A stretch of DNA of 64,000 bases from Entophlyctis helioformis (GCA_025526915.1 JAHLKH010000066.1:1-64000); one strand, 5' to 3'; shown: positions 34,501 through 44,874, counted from the stretch's first letter. Program-made: numbers and translations. Notes: generated by a model not told the origin, from the sequence alone.

Positions 34501-35880
34501 CTCGTGCTCCTTGATCGCGCGGAGGGCGTCGGCCCCACGGCGAACCTCGCCGTCCCAGTCCTTGCTCTTGGCATAAAAGTCGTTGCCGACCTGGTTGGCT
34601 TTCAGCAGCGTGCTCTCGAGCTTGTACCGCAGCTGCGTGATGGCCTCGGAAGTCGCGCGGTACATCTCGTCATAGTCTTGTCGCGCGCGGTCGTCGGCTT
34701 GGTGGCGGCCCACGGCATCGGCGACGAGCTGGTGCAGACGCACCGAGTCGCGGTCGAGGCGTGCTGCGAGCTGCTGCGTGGCTTCTTGTGCGCGCTTGTC
34801 CGACTCGGCCAGGAGGCGTGATAGCGCTTGCGATGGGACGCTTCGGCCGAGGATTGCTCCTGCAGCTTGTCGACGCGGGCCGAGAGAGAGGCAAGCAAGG
34901 ACTTGCCGGCCTGCAGCTCAGACTCGACCCATGCACGCGATCTGCGTTCTTGCTGCAGCTGGTCCTCTGTGAACCGCAGTCGCACCAGCAGCTCTTCTGC
35001 GATGCCAGGTTGGCTGCTTCCGCCCGCAGTGGCGCTGCTGAATGCTGTTGTCGGTGATGGCATGCCGATGGATGCAGACACGGCTGATACGGGCGATGGC
35101 GTGTACGATGATGCTGGCAGCAGCGAGGATGGCATCGACGATCCGCCGTTGTTGAGCGATCCCACGCTCGCATTGAACGGCGCCATAGCCGACGCATTGA
35201 TGCCACCACCCGGCTGGCTTGCATACGAGTAGCTGCTGGATTGGCCAGCGCTGCTCATGGCCGATGGCATCTGCGATTGGCGTTGCGGTTGAGGGGCGAC
35301 TGCTGGACGGCCATACGAGGCGTTGCTGGTCGACTGTGTCCGGCATGGTTTTGCCGGCACCTGCCATGGACAACTGTATCGGCTGCCGTGATCAGTACGC
35401 GCGGCCAGCAGCCATCCACAGCTGTGCCACAACCGACTCACATAGCTGAACATGTCCGAATGGCCGCCCGGCGGTGCCTGTCATGGCAATCGAGATACGC
35501 ATCAGTGCTCGTAATGCAGTGCGATCCAAAGACCACGAACCGAGCTCACAGTGGCATTTGGTGTGTGCTGCAGGGGAGGGCCATTGCCACGCGGCTGCTG
35601 CTGCTGCGGCTGTTGTTGTTGCTGCTGCGGCTGTGGTGCGCCGTACAGCCGCTGAAACTCTTGCACCTCGTTGAGTTTCTCGAGAGCCTTTCTGCGGACG
35701 CCAAACACAGCGTGGTCAACAACAGGCCGCAGAGTCGACTGCGACAGATCAGAGGACGGCGATGGGATCTCACCGCTGCTTGATCTCTTCGTTTTGCGAC
35801 TTGAGGAAATCCTTGAGCGCCTTGGCCTGCTCCTTCTTGTCCCTCTCCCGCTCCTCGATGGCTGCCCAGCTGACCGACAT
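31512..35880 (-). CDS. Long coiled-coil protein with Pro/Ser-rich C-terminus; reading frame repeatedly broken
   Basis: Small 5' exons 35880-35774, 35691-35550 and 35477-35442 join in phase to a large exon 35360-31512. The N-terminus (MSVSWAAIEERERDKKEQAK) is charged and helical, followed by a Gln-rich segment and a Ser/Gly/Ala linker. About 900 residues of heptad-like coiled coil come next (ERAKAVLHKA, VVKDMETQLAVLATR, KQEISMLAIDQVRLRL), then an SPSPHRG/SQSQSRSQS tail. No enzymatic domain was seen; a structural or cytoskeletal/basal-body role is only a guess. The coil changes frame near 34835, 34410, 33805, 33070, 32800, 32770 and 32660. Nearly all cases fit one base lost from a short run (CCC, GGG, CC), with no substitution stops in the intended frame. 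Confidence 0.7.
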
Positions 35881-36101
35881 GTGTTGCCAATGTCTGCCCG
35901 TATCTATGTGACTGACTGTCCGATTAGCGGAAATCAAAACGCGTGGCGTCCACTCGCGAGCGCGATCCAAAAGCAGCAACCGTGGAGATGCCGCGACATT
36001 GTCTGCTCACATAATGCGAGGCCACCGCCCGCTCGACTCAAAAAGCAGATATCCACGCCCACCTTTGCCCATCAATCCCACACAGACCAGGAGCAGCATT
36101 C

Positions 36102-36662
36102 ATGTCGTCATCGATCCCCAACTCGCCACGCACATCGCCCGTGCGCGTGTCCGTCGCACGCACAGCTGCAGGCAAGACGACCAGCCCGACGTCGCAGCTG
36201 CAGCAGATGCAGCAGGTGCCGCGGGATGCGAGCAAGACGGCGCAGGTGCAGGGCCAGGTCGACGAGGTCATTGGGATCATGCAGAACAATATCGAAAAGG
36301 TCATGGCCAGGGGCGAGAAGCTCGACAGTCTGCAGACCAAGACCGAGGAGCTGTCGAGCGGTGCACTGCAATTCAAGAAGAACACCAACAGCCTCAAGAA
36401 CGAAATGTGGGTCCTGCCCGGCTCTTCTGTTCCCTTGGCTCGATGGCATGTGTCGTCTGCCTTGCACGCCTGACATGTGCTCGTGCGCTCGTGTGGTCCG
36501 TGTAGGTGGTGGAAGGATTTCAAGCTCAGAATCATCATTGCCGTCATTGTGGTGTCGATTATCGGTGTGGGCATTGGCCTGACGGTCGGGTACCCCAAGG
36601 CCGCTCCGGGCGGCAGCGAGACGGCAGCCAACCCAGCCACGCCGCCATCAGCAGCCAAGTGA
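36102..36662 (+). CDS. Synaptobrevin/VAMP-family R-SNARE
   Basis: Two exons, 36102-36406 and 36506-36662; the intron splits the Met codon AT|G. The protein is 153 residues. A Ser/Thr/Pro-rich N-terminus is followed by the R-SNARE motif (about residues 45-105), with the zero-layer Arg in NIEKVMARGEKLDSLQ. The WWKDFK juxtamembrane motif and one C-terminal anchor (IIIAVIVVSIIGVGIGLTV) then follow. This is the canonical vesicle v-SNARE layout; fungal orthologues act in Golgi-to-plasma-membrane and endosomal fusion. Exon 2 ends in a short lumenal Ala/Pro tail. It is convergent with PDCD2, with 105 bp between stops. Confidence 0.95.
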
Positions 36663-36767
36663 AGCGCTTTCACCCGCCAGCTCGTTTGTTCGCGTCGCTC
36701 CTCTCTCTCAGACAAACCCTCTCCAACCCACTTACACCAATACAGCTGATAAAGCCACGACTTGCTT

Positions 36768-38327
36768 TCATTGCTCATCGTCTTCTTCGATGGGCTCGCC
36801 GGCAGCCTTGGCGGCGGCACGCTGCTCGAGTGCCTGGCGGATCGAGTCGCCCAGCCCAGCCTCGCTGAAATCCTGTGTGTACACGGTCTCCTGAATGTAC
36901 CGCAGACCCTCGGGCTGGCAGTTGGACGCGCACGTGAATGCGAGCACCGTGCCCCAGTCGAGCGCGTTGCGGTCAAAGTTGTCGACGCCAAGATGGTTGA
37001 GCAGCTGCGGCATGATCTGTTGGCGCTTAGGGTTAGCCGCTGGATAGGGACGGATGGGTGAGATGGGCAAGATGAGCATACCTGGAACTCAAACGACACC
37101 TCGCCATTGCAGTGGCTGCAGACAGGGACGCCGTTGGGTGCAAACGGCACATCGCTCACAACAAGTGGTGCAGGTGCCGGCGCGCCAATCTCGTCCACGC
37201 GCGCGTATCTGCCGTGTCATGTCAGCACGGAGCGGGCAGCGTCGTGCACAGTGAGCTAGTGACGCACCTCAAGACTTGCTCGGGGGACAGAGCAACACGC
37301 TGCTGGAACTTGAGGAACGCGCTGTCGACATCCACGTGCGAGTCTTCCAGCGCTTCGTCAGCAGCAGGCTCCTCGATGGGAATGCCCTGGAGCGTCTCGG
37401 CAAGCTTGTCTACATCAGCACCAGCATCGCGGATGGCGTCCGAGTCTCCCGATCCGACAGGCTTCAGAGGCGGCTCGTCCTCCGACACGACCTCAAACTC
37501 GGGGAACGTTGCAGCGCTGCGAACCTTGGCCGCATCAGCATCGGACGAAGCCGAGCCGGAAGCGCCGCAGGTGGCTTTGTGATTGCCGGTGCTCCAGTCA
37601 AGCACGGCGTGTGCTTTGGAGCAGTAGCGGACGGCCTTGCATTGCGTGCACCGCAGCGATCCCTTGAGACCGCAGACGCGGCACAGATCGCTGGCATCAA
37701 AGTCGCTGTCCTTGAGCACGCCGTCTGGCGTGTACACGGCGTTCTCCTGCGGCATCTGTGTGCGGAAGAGCTTGAAGCTGCACGGACATGCACAGGTCAG
37801 CCTGCCTGCACGATCAGGCGACAGGAGGACACAGCAGATCCGTTGGCCAACTTGCCATTTCGTGGAAGCATCGGGCTGTCTATGGCACGGGCCGTTCTTG
37901 CAGCAGAAGAGCATAACGACACGGTGGAATGCCTGCGGCGCAGCATTCTCGGGCGTGTACAGCTGGCACAGCAGCGCCATGGGCTGGCTGCACATGCTGC
38001 ACTCGACATCCTTGGCCGTCAGCGGGTTGGACGGATCGAGCCAAACCTGCCCCCCACACATGCACATGCACACACACGATCAAGAGTGTCAGCAGCTGGC
38101 GGATGCCATGAACCACGGCGCCGCATTCCATCCGAATGGCAAGCACGCACAGGCAGGCCGCCGACTTTGTTGGGAAAGTTGTCAATGTCGGACGCAAGCA
38201 GCGGCAGCGGCTCGATCGGGCCGGCATCGTCGCCGTCGTTGTCGCCGTCGCCGTTGACGATGAAACCAAGCTGGACCGGCAGCCCAGTCGCAGCGGCATT
38301 GGTGTCGTCGTCGAGCTCGTCGTCCAT
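36768..38327 (-). CDS. PDCD2: PDCD2/Tsr4-like ribosome assembly chaperone with MYND zinc finger
   Basis: Five exons, leftward: 38327-38151, 38046-37856, 37777-37268, 37208-37082 and 37016-36768; 417 residues. The N-terminal half has VQLGFIVNGDGDN, NKVGGLPVWLDP and CSMCSQPMALLCQLYTP. The MYND finger reads CRVCGLKGSLRCTQC then YCSKAHAVLDW. The PDCD2_C domain has LSPEQVLRYARVDEIGAPA, PVCSHCNGEVSFEFQIMPQ and DWGTVLAFTCASNC. PDCD2/Tsr4 co-translationally chaperones uS5 (Rps2) for 40S assembly. Intron 2 (37778-37855) is best read as GC-AG (TG|GCAAGT); it is 78 nt, so retention would stay in frame but would insert 26 atypical residues between CHRQPDASTK and FKLFRTQMP. Confidence 0.93.
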
Positions 38328-38741
38328 GTGGTCGTCTTGCGTGCGCAGTTCCTGTTCAGGGCCAATCGAGCCGGTCAGCGGGTCCGTCCATCCATGCGTC
38401 CATCCATGCGTCCGTCCTCTATGCACCAGCAGCAGCAGCAGCAGCTGTACACACCTCGACAACAGCCATCGTCTCTTGGCGGTCCGTCTAAAACAACTTT
38501 TTGTGGGCATTTCGAGAGCCATGGTTGGTCACGTGACCCGGCTGCTGTTCCGAAATTGCGCGGCGACGCTCGCTTGGGCCAAGCAACACAGAAGCCGTGC
38601 GAGTCCCGTATCTGTGCGTGGCTTGCGCTGGCTGGCTTTGGCTGCCTGTGGCTGGCTATTGGCCTGGCTGACTGACTGACTGACTGGCTGGCCCTCTGAC
38701 TGACTGGCTGCCCTGCCCTGTGCCACGCAGACGCACCCAAG

Positions 38742-40603
38742 ATGCCTGGCGGTGCGTGTCCCTGTGCCATTGTGGCCGTCCAAGTGGCTCGCTGGCAGCG
38801 CCTGCATCGGTGGCAACAACAGCGCCGTGCTTGCGGTGCTTGCCGTGCCTGCTGGGCTTGCTGTGCGGCTTGTGCCCAAACCAGCCAGCGAGCCACTACG
38901 ACGACAACAACGACAACAACAACGACGACTACTGACACACTTGCCTCGCACACACCTCTGCACCACCAACCGCCGCCCACTGCCTCGTCTCGCAGGCCCT
39001 GACGAGTGGCTCGAGACGATCCGGCAATGCCAATACTTGCCCGAGCCCGACATCAAGAAGCTCTGCGACATGGTGTGTGCCTCTGCCCCCTCTGCCCACG
39101 CCGCCTGCTGCCTGTGGCTGCCTGTCTGGCCTGCCTGTCTGGCCCGTCTGCTTGCTGCCCGCCTGCCCACGTCCGTCAGCACCAGCCGCTTATCGCCTGC
39201 ACACTATTGCGTCATCCTGCACCAACCCTGGCTCAGCCTCCTTTCAACATCGAGCTTGGACTGACGCCTGCAACTGCCGTGTGTCCGCACTGCGCGGCCG
39301 ATCGTGCGAGCAGGTCAAGGAGCTGCTGGTCGAGGAATCCAACATCCAGCCTGTGCCGTCTCCTGTAACTATATGTGGCGATATTCACGGGCAGTTTTAC
39401 GATCTGCTCGAGCTGTTCCGCGTGGGTGGCGAGATTCCTACCACAAGCTACATCTTCATGGTGCGTGTGTCTCTGTCGGCCACCACGTTCAACGGCACCA
39501 TGCCATGGGCTATGCTGATGTTGACGTGTCTGCGCAGGGCGACTTTGTGGATCGCGGCTACTACAGTCTCGAGACATTCTCACTCTTGCTGGTCCTCAAA
39601 GCAAGGCAAGTTCGGCTGCGTCCGCTTTCGCTTGCTGGGCACAACATTGTGTTGCTGACAGCCTCGATGCTGCGAGTGCAGGTATCCGGACAAGATCACG
39701 CTCTTGCGTGGCAACCACGAGAGCAGACAGATCACGCAAGTCTATGGATTCTATGGTGCGCGTCGCGATTTGTTGCGCCTTGCTGCATTGCTGTGGTGCA
39801 TCGGCGCTGACCACGGGTGGCATCCGCAGATGAATGCCAAACCAAATACGGCAATGCAAACGTGTGGAAATACTGCTGCTCGGTGTTTGACTACTTGACT
39901 CTGGCTGCTGTAAGAAGGATGCCGCTGTTCTCTCTATGTGGCTGGATGGATGGATGGATGGATGGCTGACATTGCGGTGTAGGTTGTCGATGGTCGCGTG
40001 CTGTGTGTGCACGGTGGGCTGTCTCCCGATGTGCGAACGCTCGACCAGATTAGAACCATACAGCGCTGCCAGGAGATTCCGCATGAGGGTGCATTCTGCG
40101 GTACGGAAACAGACAAAGCTTTGACAGTCGTCGCATTGGCAGTGGTTGTGCTCACTCTCTCTGCTGCTGCTGCCGTGGCAGATCTGATGTGGTCTGATCC
40201 CGAGGACCTTGAAACCTGGGCTGTCAGCCCACGTGGTGCTGGCTGGCTGTTTGGCCGAAAAGTCACAACAGAGGTACCCTTTACTCGCCAGTGTGCCAAC
40301 GCTCGATGCCTTTGCTAACCACGCAGTTCTTGGCTCGGACAGTTTTGCCAAGTCAATGGCCTCACGCTCATTGCCCGCGCTCACCAACTGGTGCAAGAAG
40401 GCTACAAGTACATGTTCCCCGACGATAATCTGGTCACGGTCTGGTCGGCACCAAACTACTGCTACCGCTGCGGCAACGTGGCGTCCATCATGACCGTGAA
40501 CGAGTCTCTGGACATTGACGAGTCGTCCTTTAAGATCTTCAGTGCAGTGCCCGACAACCAGCGCGTCATACCAGCCAAACAAAACACGCCGTACTTTTTG
40601 TAA
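38742..40603 (+). CDS. PPP6C: PP6/Sit4-type serine/threonine phosphatase catalytic subunit
   Basis: Nine exons: 38742-38751, 38996-39072, 39314-39460, 39538-39605, 39682-39755, 39830-39909, 39983-40100, 40182-40273 and 40343-40603; 308 residues, all in frame. Metal-binding and catalytic motifs are intact: [45 protein letters not shown] and the C-terminal YFL methylation signal. [29 protein letters not shown] matches PP6/Sit4 more closely than PP2A or PP4. The enzyme acts with SAPS subunits in cell-cycle and TOR signalling. Exon 1 is only 10 nt (MPG plus one base), spliced into [15 protein letters not shown]. Intron 4 is GC-AG (AG|GCAAGT). Family conservation leaves no alternative there. Confidence 0.97.
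39940..39966. repeat. (GGAT)n microsatellite in PP6 intron 6
   Basis: About six GGAT units lie inside the intron 39910-39982, before the GGTGTAG acceptor. Confidence 0.9.
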
Positions 40604-40717
40604 TCACCACCTCCACCGCTACCTCCACCAACACCACCTGCTCCCCCCTTCTCAGCCGGCCATGCTTCACACCCTTCCAACACCTCTCGCTGGCCTCTTT
40701 TCTGCAATGAATGGGCA

Positions 40718-41166
40718 TCATGTTAGCCAATGCTGGTTGCACAGATCTGCGCGGGGCACTCCTCGCGGCGGCGGAAGCCTGCTTGTTCGTGCACCAGCAG
40801 GTCGTTGGCTTTCGACGAGATTGTTGAGGCGAGCAGCGACGATCTTGGCCACAGCCTTGTGGCCGGTGTTGATCAGCGAGATGCCGCAGTGGTCGTCGCG
40901 GCGAGTGGACTGCCTTTCTTGGGAATGGAGACGATGGTGGAGGATGTACAACGGTCGGGGATCTTTGCCTGCATGAAGATGGCATTGCACACACGGAGCA
41001 AGGCTGCAGCAGCAGGATTGGGGGGAGGGTCAGGTGGTGGCCGCTGCTGGACCATGAGTTGGATCAGTTGGCTGTCGTCGACGCAGCGCCGGGTTGTTCG
41101 TACAGCACATGCGGAGTTCGCCTGCCGACCGTCCGCTGTGACCGACTGGCTGACTGCTAGCATCAC
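40718..41166 (-). pseudogene. LINE-type reverse transcriptase fragment
   Basis: On the minus strand, CNAIFMQAKIPDRCTSSTIV and SIPKKG, followed after a one-base frame change by DDHCGISLINTGHKAVAKIV and AARLNNLVE, reproduce the N-terminal non-LTR retrotransposon RT block (IPKKGD...YRPISLLN..YK...KILA.RL). No catalytic FADD box, endonuclease or tail was found, and the frame ends at 40718. It is read as a truncated relic inserted between PP6 and the LRR gene. The fragment is short, so clade assignment is not possible. Confidence 0.6.
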
Positions 41167-41413
41167 AGGGCTGCACTCGCCGTTTTGATGGCGATGATGA
41201 CGTGCAGCAGCAGTCTACCACTGGAACGCGTTGGCGGTGCACAAGGACACTGCTGCGCACACCAGCAGCCTGACGTCCAACCAGCAGCTGGCGGCTGCAT
41301 GTCATCAAGGGACGCCATACATCAGAGACAGCAGGCTTTGCCAGCGACGGCAGCCTGTGTATGTCAAAGGCGTCCGCTGGCCAGTCCATCCAGAACCAGC
41401 AGAGCAAGGATGG

Positions 41414-41433
41414 ATTGGCGGTGCACCGCCAAT
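41414..41433. other. Perfect 20-bp palindrome with CCAAT/ATTGG arms
   Basis: ATTGGCGGTGCACCGCCAAT equals its own reverse complement and presents a CCAAT pentamer on each strand. It lies in noncoding sequence, about 750 bp upstream of the LRR gene. It could be a dimeric factor site or a cruciform; function is unknown. Confidence 0.6.
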
Positions 41434-42189
41434 GGCGTTTCGAAATCGCCTCGAAGTGCGAGGTTGGCTGGCTGGGCGGGTGGAGTGTTCAGCAGACAGA
41501 CTGCATGCAGCAGGCCACAATGTGCTGAGCATGCTGCTGCTCAGTCGTCTTGTGTCGCTGCCACCTGCCTGCCTGTCTGCCTGCCTATCTGTCTGCCTGC
41601 CTGTCTGACAGCTTGGCTGTGCGACGCCTTGACCTGCTGTTCAGGCTCGGGCACGGCTGGGCCTGCAGAGGGCTGATTGTGTCGCACATACACACGAGCG
41701 TCGCCTGAATGGCGCAATCTCGTCACAGTCTCAGCCACGTGGTCCATGCGCGTGGTCCATGCACATGGTCCTGGCCACACGTGGCGTGTGCAAAGGCCGC
41801 GTGTTTGGCGGTCTCGCTGAAAACCTGCGCTTGACTTCACAGGAACGCTGGCAGCAGCAGCGACGAGCGAGCAACCTCAATGTAATGCTCTCGAGCACAT
41901 GCCGACAGAGCGCAGCTTTCCAGCAAGCCCAAACACGCCCATGTGCGTGCACGCCGCCTGCTGTCGGCAGCCTTGAACGTCCATCTGAATCTGTCCATAT
42001 TTGGATGATTGCAGACGCGCGTCAGACACAAACCTAAAAATGTTGCGTTGGCTGTGCAGGGTTGCAGAGGCTCGTGGTTGCGTCTCCTTGCGGGCCCGTT
42101 TTCCTTCAAAAGGCGAGTTGCCCCGCGCTCGCCGCTCGTCCCCATCCACTCCAAGAACCAAGAAACCCCCCTAGAATCCCCTCGACGCC

Positions 42190-44344
42190 ATGTCCAACAC
42201 TACGCTTTTGCAGCAAGACTGCGCCGTTCTGCGGAACCTGTGGCCAGCCATGTTCCCTGCAGACAAGGACTGCTGCGACTTTACCGACAAGCGTGCGCAG
42301 TGCACCAAAACCCGCATTGCTGCTATGTAGGTCGCTGCTTTACTCCTGACCAACACGGTGTTGTGTGCCACATCAAGCCAGCTGACGCAGCCGCACCCTG
42401 CCTTCCATGCTCTGCTCTCTTGCCTGCTCTCTCCGTCTCTCGCTGTGTCCACGTCGTGGCGCCTGCCGCCGTCTGCCCTTGCTGGCTTGGCAACCACTTT
42501 GTCCACACAAACACCCGGCATTCACAACCAAAGCTCTGCGACTGATGGCAATGGCACGACCGTCGACAACGCTTTCCCCGTGCAGCTCACTGCCCTGACC
42601 GGCCTCCAGAACATGTACGATCCAATGTCTGCAAGCCACACTTGATGGCATCCTTGCTCACCATTCAAGACGTACACACCTCGAAACAGCTTCCTTAACA
42701 ACAACAGCTACACTTCGATCCCGGACAACATCTTTGCAAACTTTACCAATCTGGCAGTTGTGTATGTACCGCTCTGGTCGCTTTGACATTGCTTTTGGAT
42801 TGTGCTAACATGCACCATCGTCCCATTGTGTTCTGCTATACAAAAGCAACCTTGATGACAACAAGTTTACTGGCCTGCCCATCCCCTCATCGTTGATCAA
42901 CAAGCCAAGACTGAAGTTTTTGTAGGTCGCAGTGCGTGCATGTCTCCAACGACTCGGATCACTCACTGACCCGTATCCATGACTTCCCATTCGTGGCACA
43001 CATACACCTGTCGCTGTGGTGGATATGACACCATAGGTCATTCTCAAACAACGGCATGGTTGGTGAGATCCCCAACTTCGAGAACTCCAAGAATCTTACC
43101 TACTTGTACGTATTTCTGCATAGCTCATTGCGCTTGAACTCGCACAATGCCCTGCACTGCTGACACCCCTTTTGAATGCAGCTACGTCGATAGAAACAAC
43201 CTCTCGGGCACGGTTCCCTCGTGGTTCAGCAACATGAAGTGGAAGGACCTGTAAGTTTGGTCACAGTGGCCGCCGGCGTTCCAGTTTGCATTCGACTGAC
43301 ACGCTCTTGCCCACCTTGCTTTTTTGCCAGCTATTTCTACAACAACGCTGAGCTGAGCGGGCCGTTCCCTGATATTGATTCGACGGACGCCAAGTTCCAG
43401 TGCGAAGGCAGAAACACCAAGGTTTGCATCCCAGCAGGACACATTGGCAGCAGCTGCAACATCAAGAACGCCTGTGAGTTTCTGCTGCCGTCGCGTTGAC
43501 GTGATCGTGACTGTGCACTAACGGCTCAACCTCGTGACTATCGTGATGCACCTCAGGCCCTCCTGTTACTGCAACCAGTGCATCCTCGACTTTGACTGCC
43601 TCCGCCACTGTCGTTCCCGGCTCGTCTGCCACTGCTGCTCCCGGCTCGTCTGCCACTGCTGCTCCTGGCTCGTCTGCCACTGTTGTGCCTGGATCGTCTG
43701 CCACCGTAGTTCCTGGCTCGTCCGCCACTGCTGCTCCTGGATCGTCCGCCACTGTTGTGCCTGGATCTTCTGCCACCGTCGTCTCCGGCTCGTCTGCCAC
43801 TGCTGCTCCCGGCTCGTCTGCCACTGCTGCTCCTGGCTCGTCTGCTACCGTCGTTCCTGGATCGTCCGCCACTGCTGCTCCTGGATCGTCTGCCACTGTT
43901 GTGCCTGGATCGTCTGCCACCGTCGTTCCTGGATCGTCTGCCACTGCTGCTCCTGGCTCGTCTGCCACCGTCGTCTCCGGATCGTCTGCCACCGTCGTTC
44001 CTGGATCGTCCGCCACCGTCGTTCCCGGCTCGTCTGCTACAGCTGTCCCAGCCGCCAAGTCTACCACGACCGTCGCGCCTGTCGTTGCTCCCATCACGGT
44101 CTCTGTTCCAGTTGTGGTTGCTGCGACGACCGTTGCTGCTTCTAACGGCCAGCCGTCCGCTGCCCCCAACGGCGGCTACTCTGTCTATGGCAATGGCAAC
44201 GGTGACCTGCCTACTGGCGAGATCTACACCAAGCACCCGCTGCCTGGCGGTGGCGACGAGCCCATCCTCAGCGGTGCTGCTGCCATGGCTGCCTCGCTCG
44301 TGTCGGTCGTTGCTGCTCTCCTTGCCCCTCTCGCCCTCTTCTGA
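42190..44344 (+). CDS. LRR surface protein with Ser/Pro repeat stalk and GPI-type C-terminus
   Basis: Eight exons: 42190-42326, 42534-42614, 42690-42761, 42847-42921, 43037-43105, 43182-43250, 43331-43473 and 43557-44344; 477 residues. A Cys-rich cap (DCAVLRNLWPAMFPADKDCC) leads into plant-type LRRs: LTALTGLQNIFLNNNSYTSI, FTNLAVVNLDDNKFTGLPIP, LKFLSFSNNGMVGEIP and RNNLSGTVPSWFSNM. Exons 3-6 are 72, 75, 69 and 69 nt, all phase 2, so roughly one repeat is encoded per exon. A Cys-bearing cap ends the LRRs. A stalk of 18 copies of an eight-residue ATVVPGSS/ATAAPGSS unit follows. The protein ends in a hydrophobic segment (AASLVSVVAALLAPLALF) typical of GPI attachment. No signal peptide follows the ATG at 42190, so an upstream exon may be missing. 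Poly(A) signal at 44567. Confidence 0.85.
43610..44041 (+). repeat. 24-bp coding minisatellite (18 copies) in the LRR-GPI gene
   Basis: Units encode VVPGSSAT, AAPGSSAT or VVSGSSAT. Copies differ mostly by synonymous changes and by VV/AA alternation, and the length stays a multiple of 24. The antisense strand is also open across the array, a by-product of the repeat. Confidence 0.9.
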
Positions 44345-44398
44345 TCTGCTTTGTGATGCATCTGCAAAGTGCGATCTGTCCGCCTCCTTTCTTCTCAT

Positions 44399-44525
44399 GC
44401 TCTCATCCACCACCAACCAAGCCACACAAGATGGCACTCTCATCCACCACCAACCAAGCCACACAAGATGGCACTCTCATCCACCACCAACCAAGCCACA
44501 CAAGATGGCACTCTCATCCACCAAG
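44399..44525 (+). repeat. 37-bp tandem repeat, about 3.4 copies, in the LRR-GPI 3' UTR
   Basis: The unit begins CTCTCATCCACCACCAACCA and ends AAGATGGCA. It lies between the stop (44344) and the poly(A) signal (44567), so it is probably transcribed. Confidence 0.85.
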
Positions 44526-44566
44526 ACTGCAACAACAGCAGCTACAACAAGACTGATACAACAGCC

Positions 44567-44572
44567 AATAAA
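44567..44572 (+). terminator. Poly(A) signal AATAAA, LRR-GPI gene
   Basis: First canonical hexamer after the stop, directly beyond the 37-bp repeats. Confidence 0.6.
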
Positions 44573-44874
44573 CCCCGGATGGTCTCCATCCACAAAACCC
44601 AACCACCGACTTGCTTCTGGGTCTCGCAGCCCCCACCCCACAAGCGATCCCTCAATGTCTCGCTCACCAGCACCTTGTCCTTGCAACGCGCCATCTCAAG
44701 ATTGTTCACGAGGCCGCGAGCGTCGTCCGTGCTGTTCTTGCCGCCGCTGTGAGGCTCTGGTGCTGCCAGTGCCAACAAGGACAACAGCAAAGAGCAGACC
44801 CAGGGCCGTCCAGATAGGGCTGTGAGTGGCAGGAATGTCCCGAGATGCAAAACGAATGCCCAGCAGGGCAAAAT
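44573..44874. other. Spacer between the LRR-GPI poly(A) signal and tRNA-Val; nothing supported
   Basis: About 300 bp without a supported gene or repeat. It ends in the AAAA tract (44870-44873) that serves as the Pol III terminator on the minus strand. Confidence 0.5.

Larger units (their letters stand above)
40604..42189. other. 1.6-kb intergenic region with a retroelement relic
   Basis: The left half carries a minus-strand reverse-transcriptase fragment. The right half (41.2-42.1 kb) has a perfect 20-bp palindrome at 41414 and CCTGTCTG-type simple sequence at 41560-41610, with no supported gene. The 3' end may include the promoter and a missing signal-peptide exon of the LRR gene. Confidence 0.5.

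Noticed and set aside
37195..37210. Suspected one-base loss in PDCD2 exon 4
   Set aside because: Recounting the GCGCGC run shows LRYARVDEIG reads in frame after splicing.
43462..44169. Long antisense open frame (DEPGTTVADDPG-type) opposite the LRR-GPI repeat
   Set aside because: An artefact of a 24-bp repeat free of stops on both strands; the sense frame splices in phase with the LRR exons.
44399..44525. 37-bp repeats resembling CRISPR repeats
   Set aside because: Units are head-to-tail with no spacers and lie in a 3' UTR.
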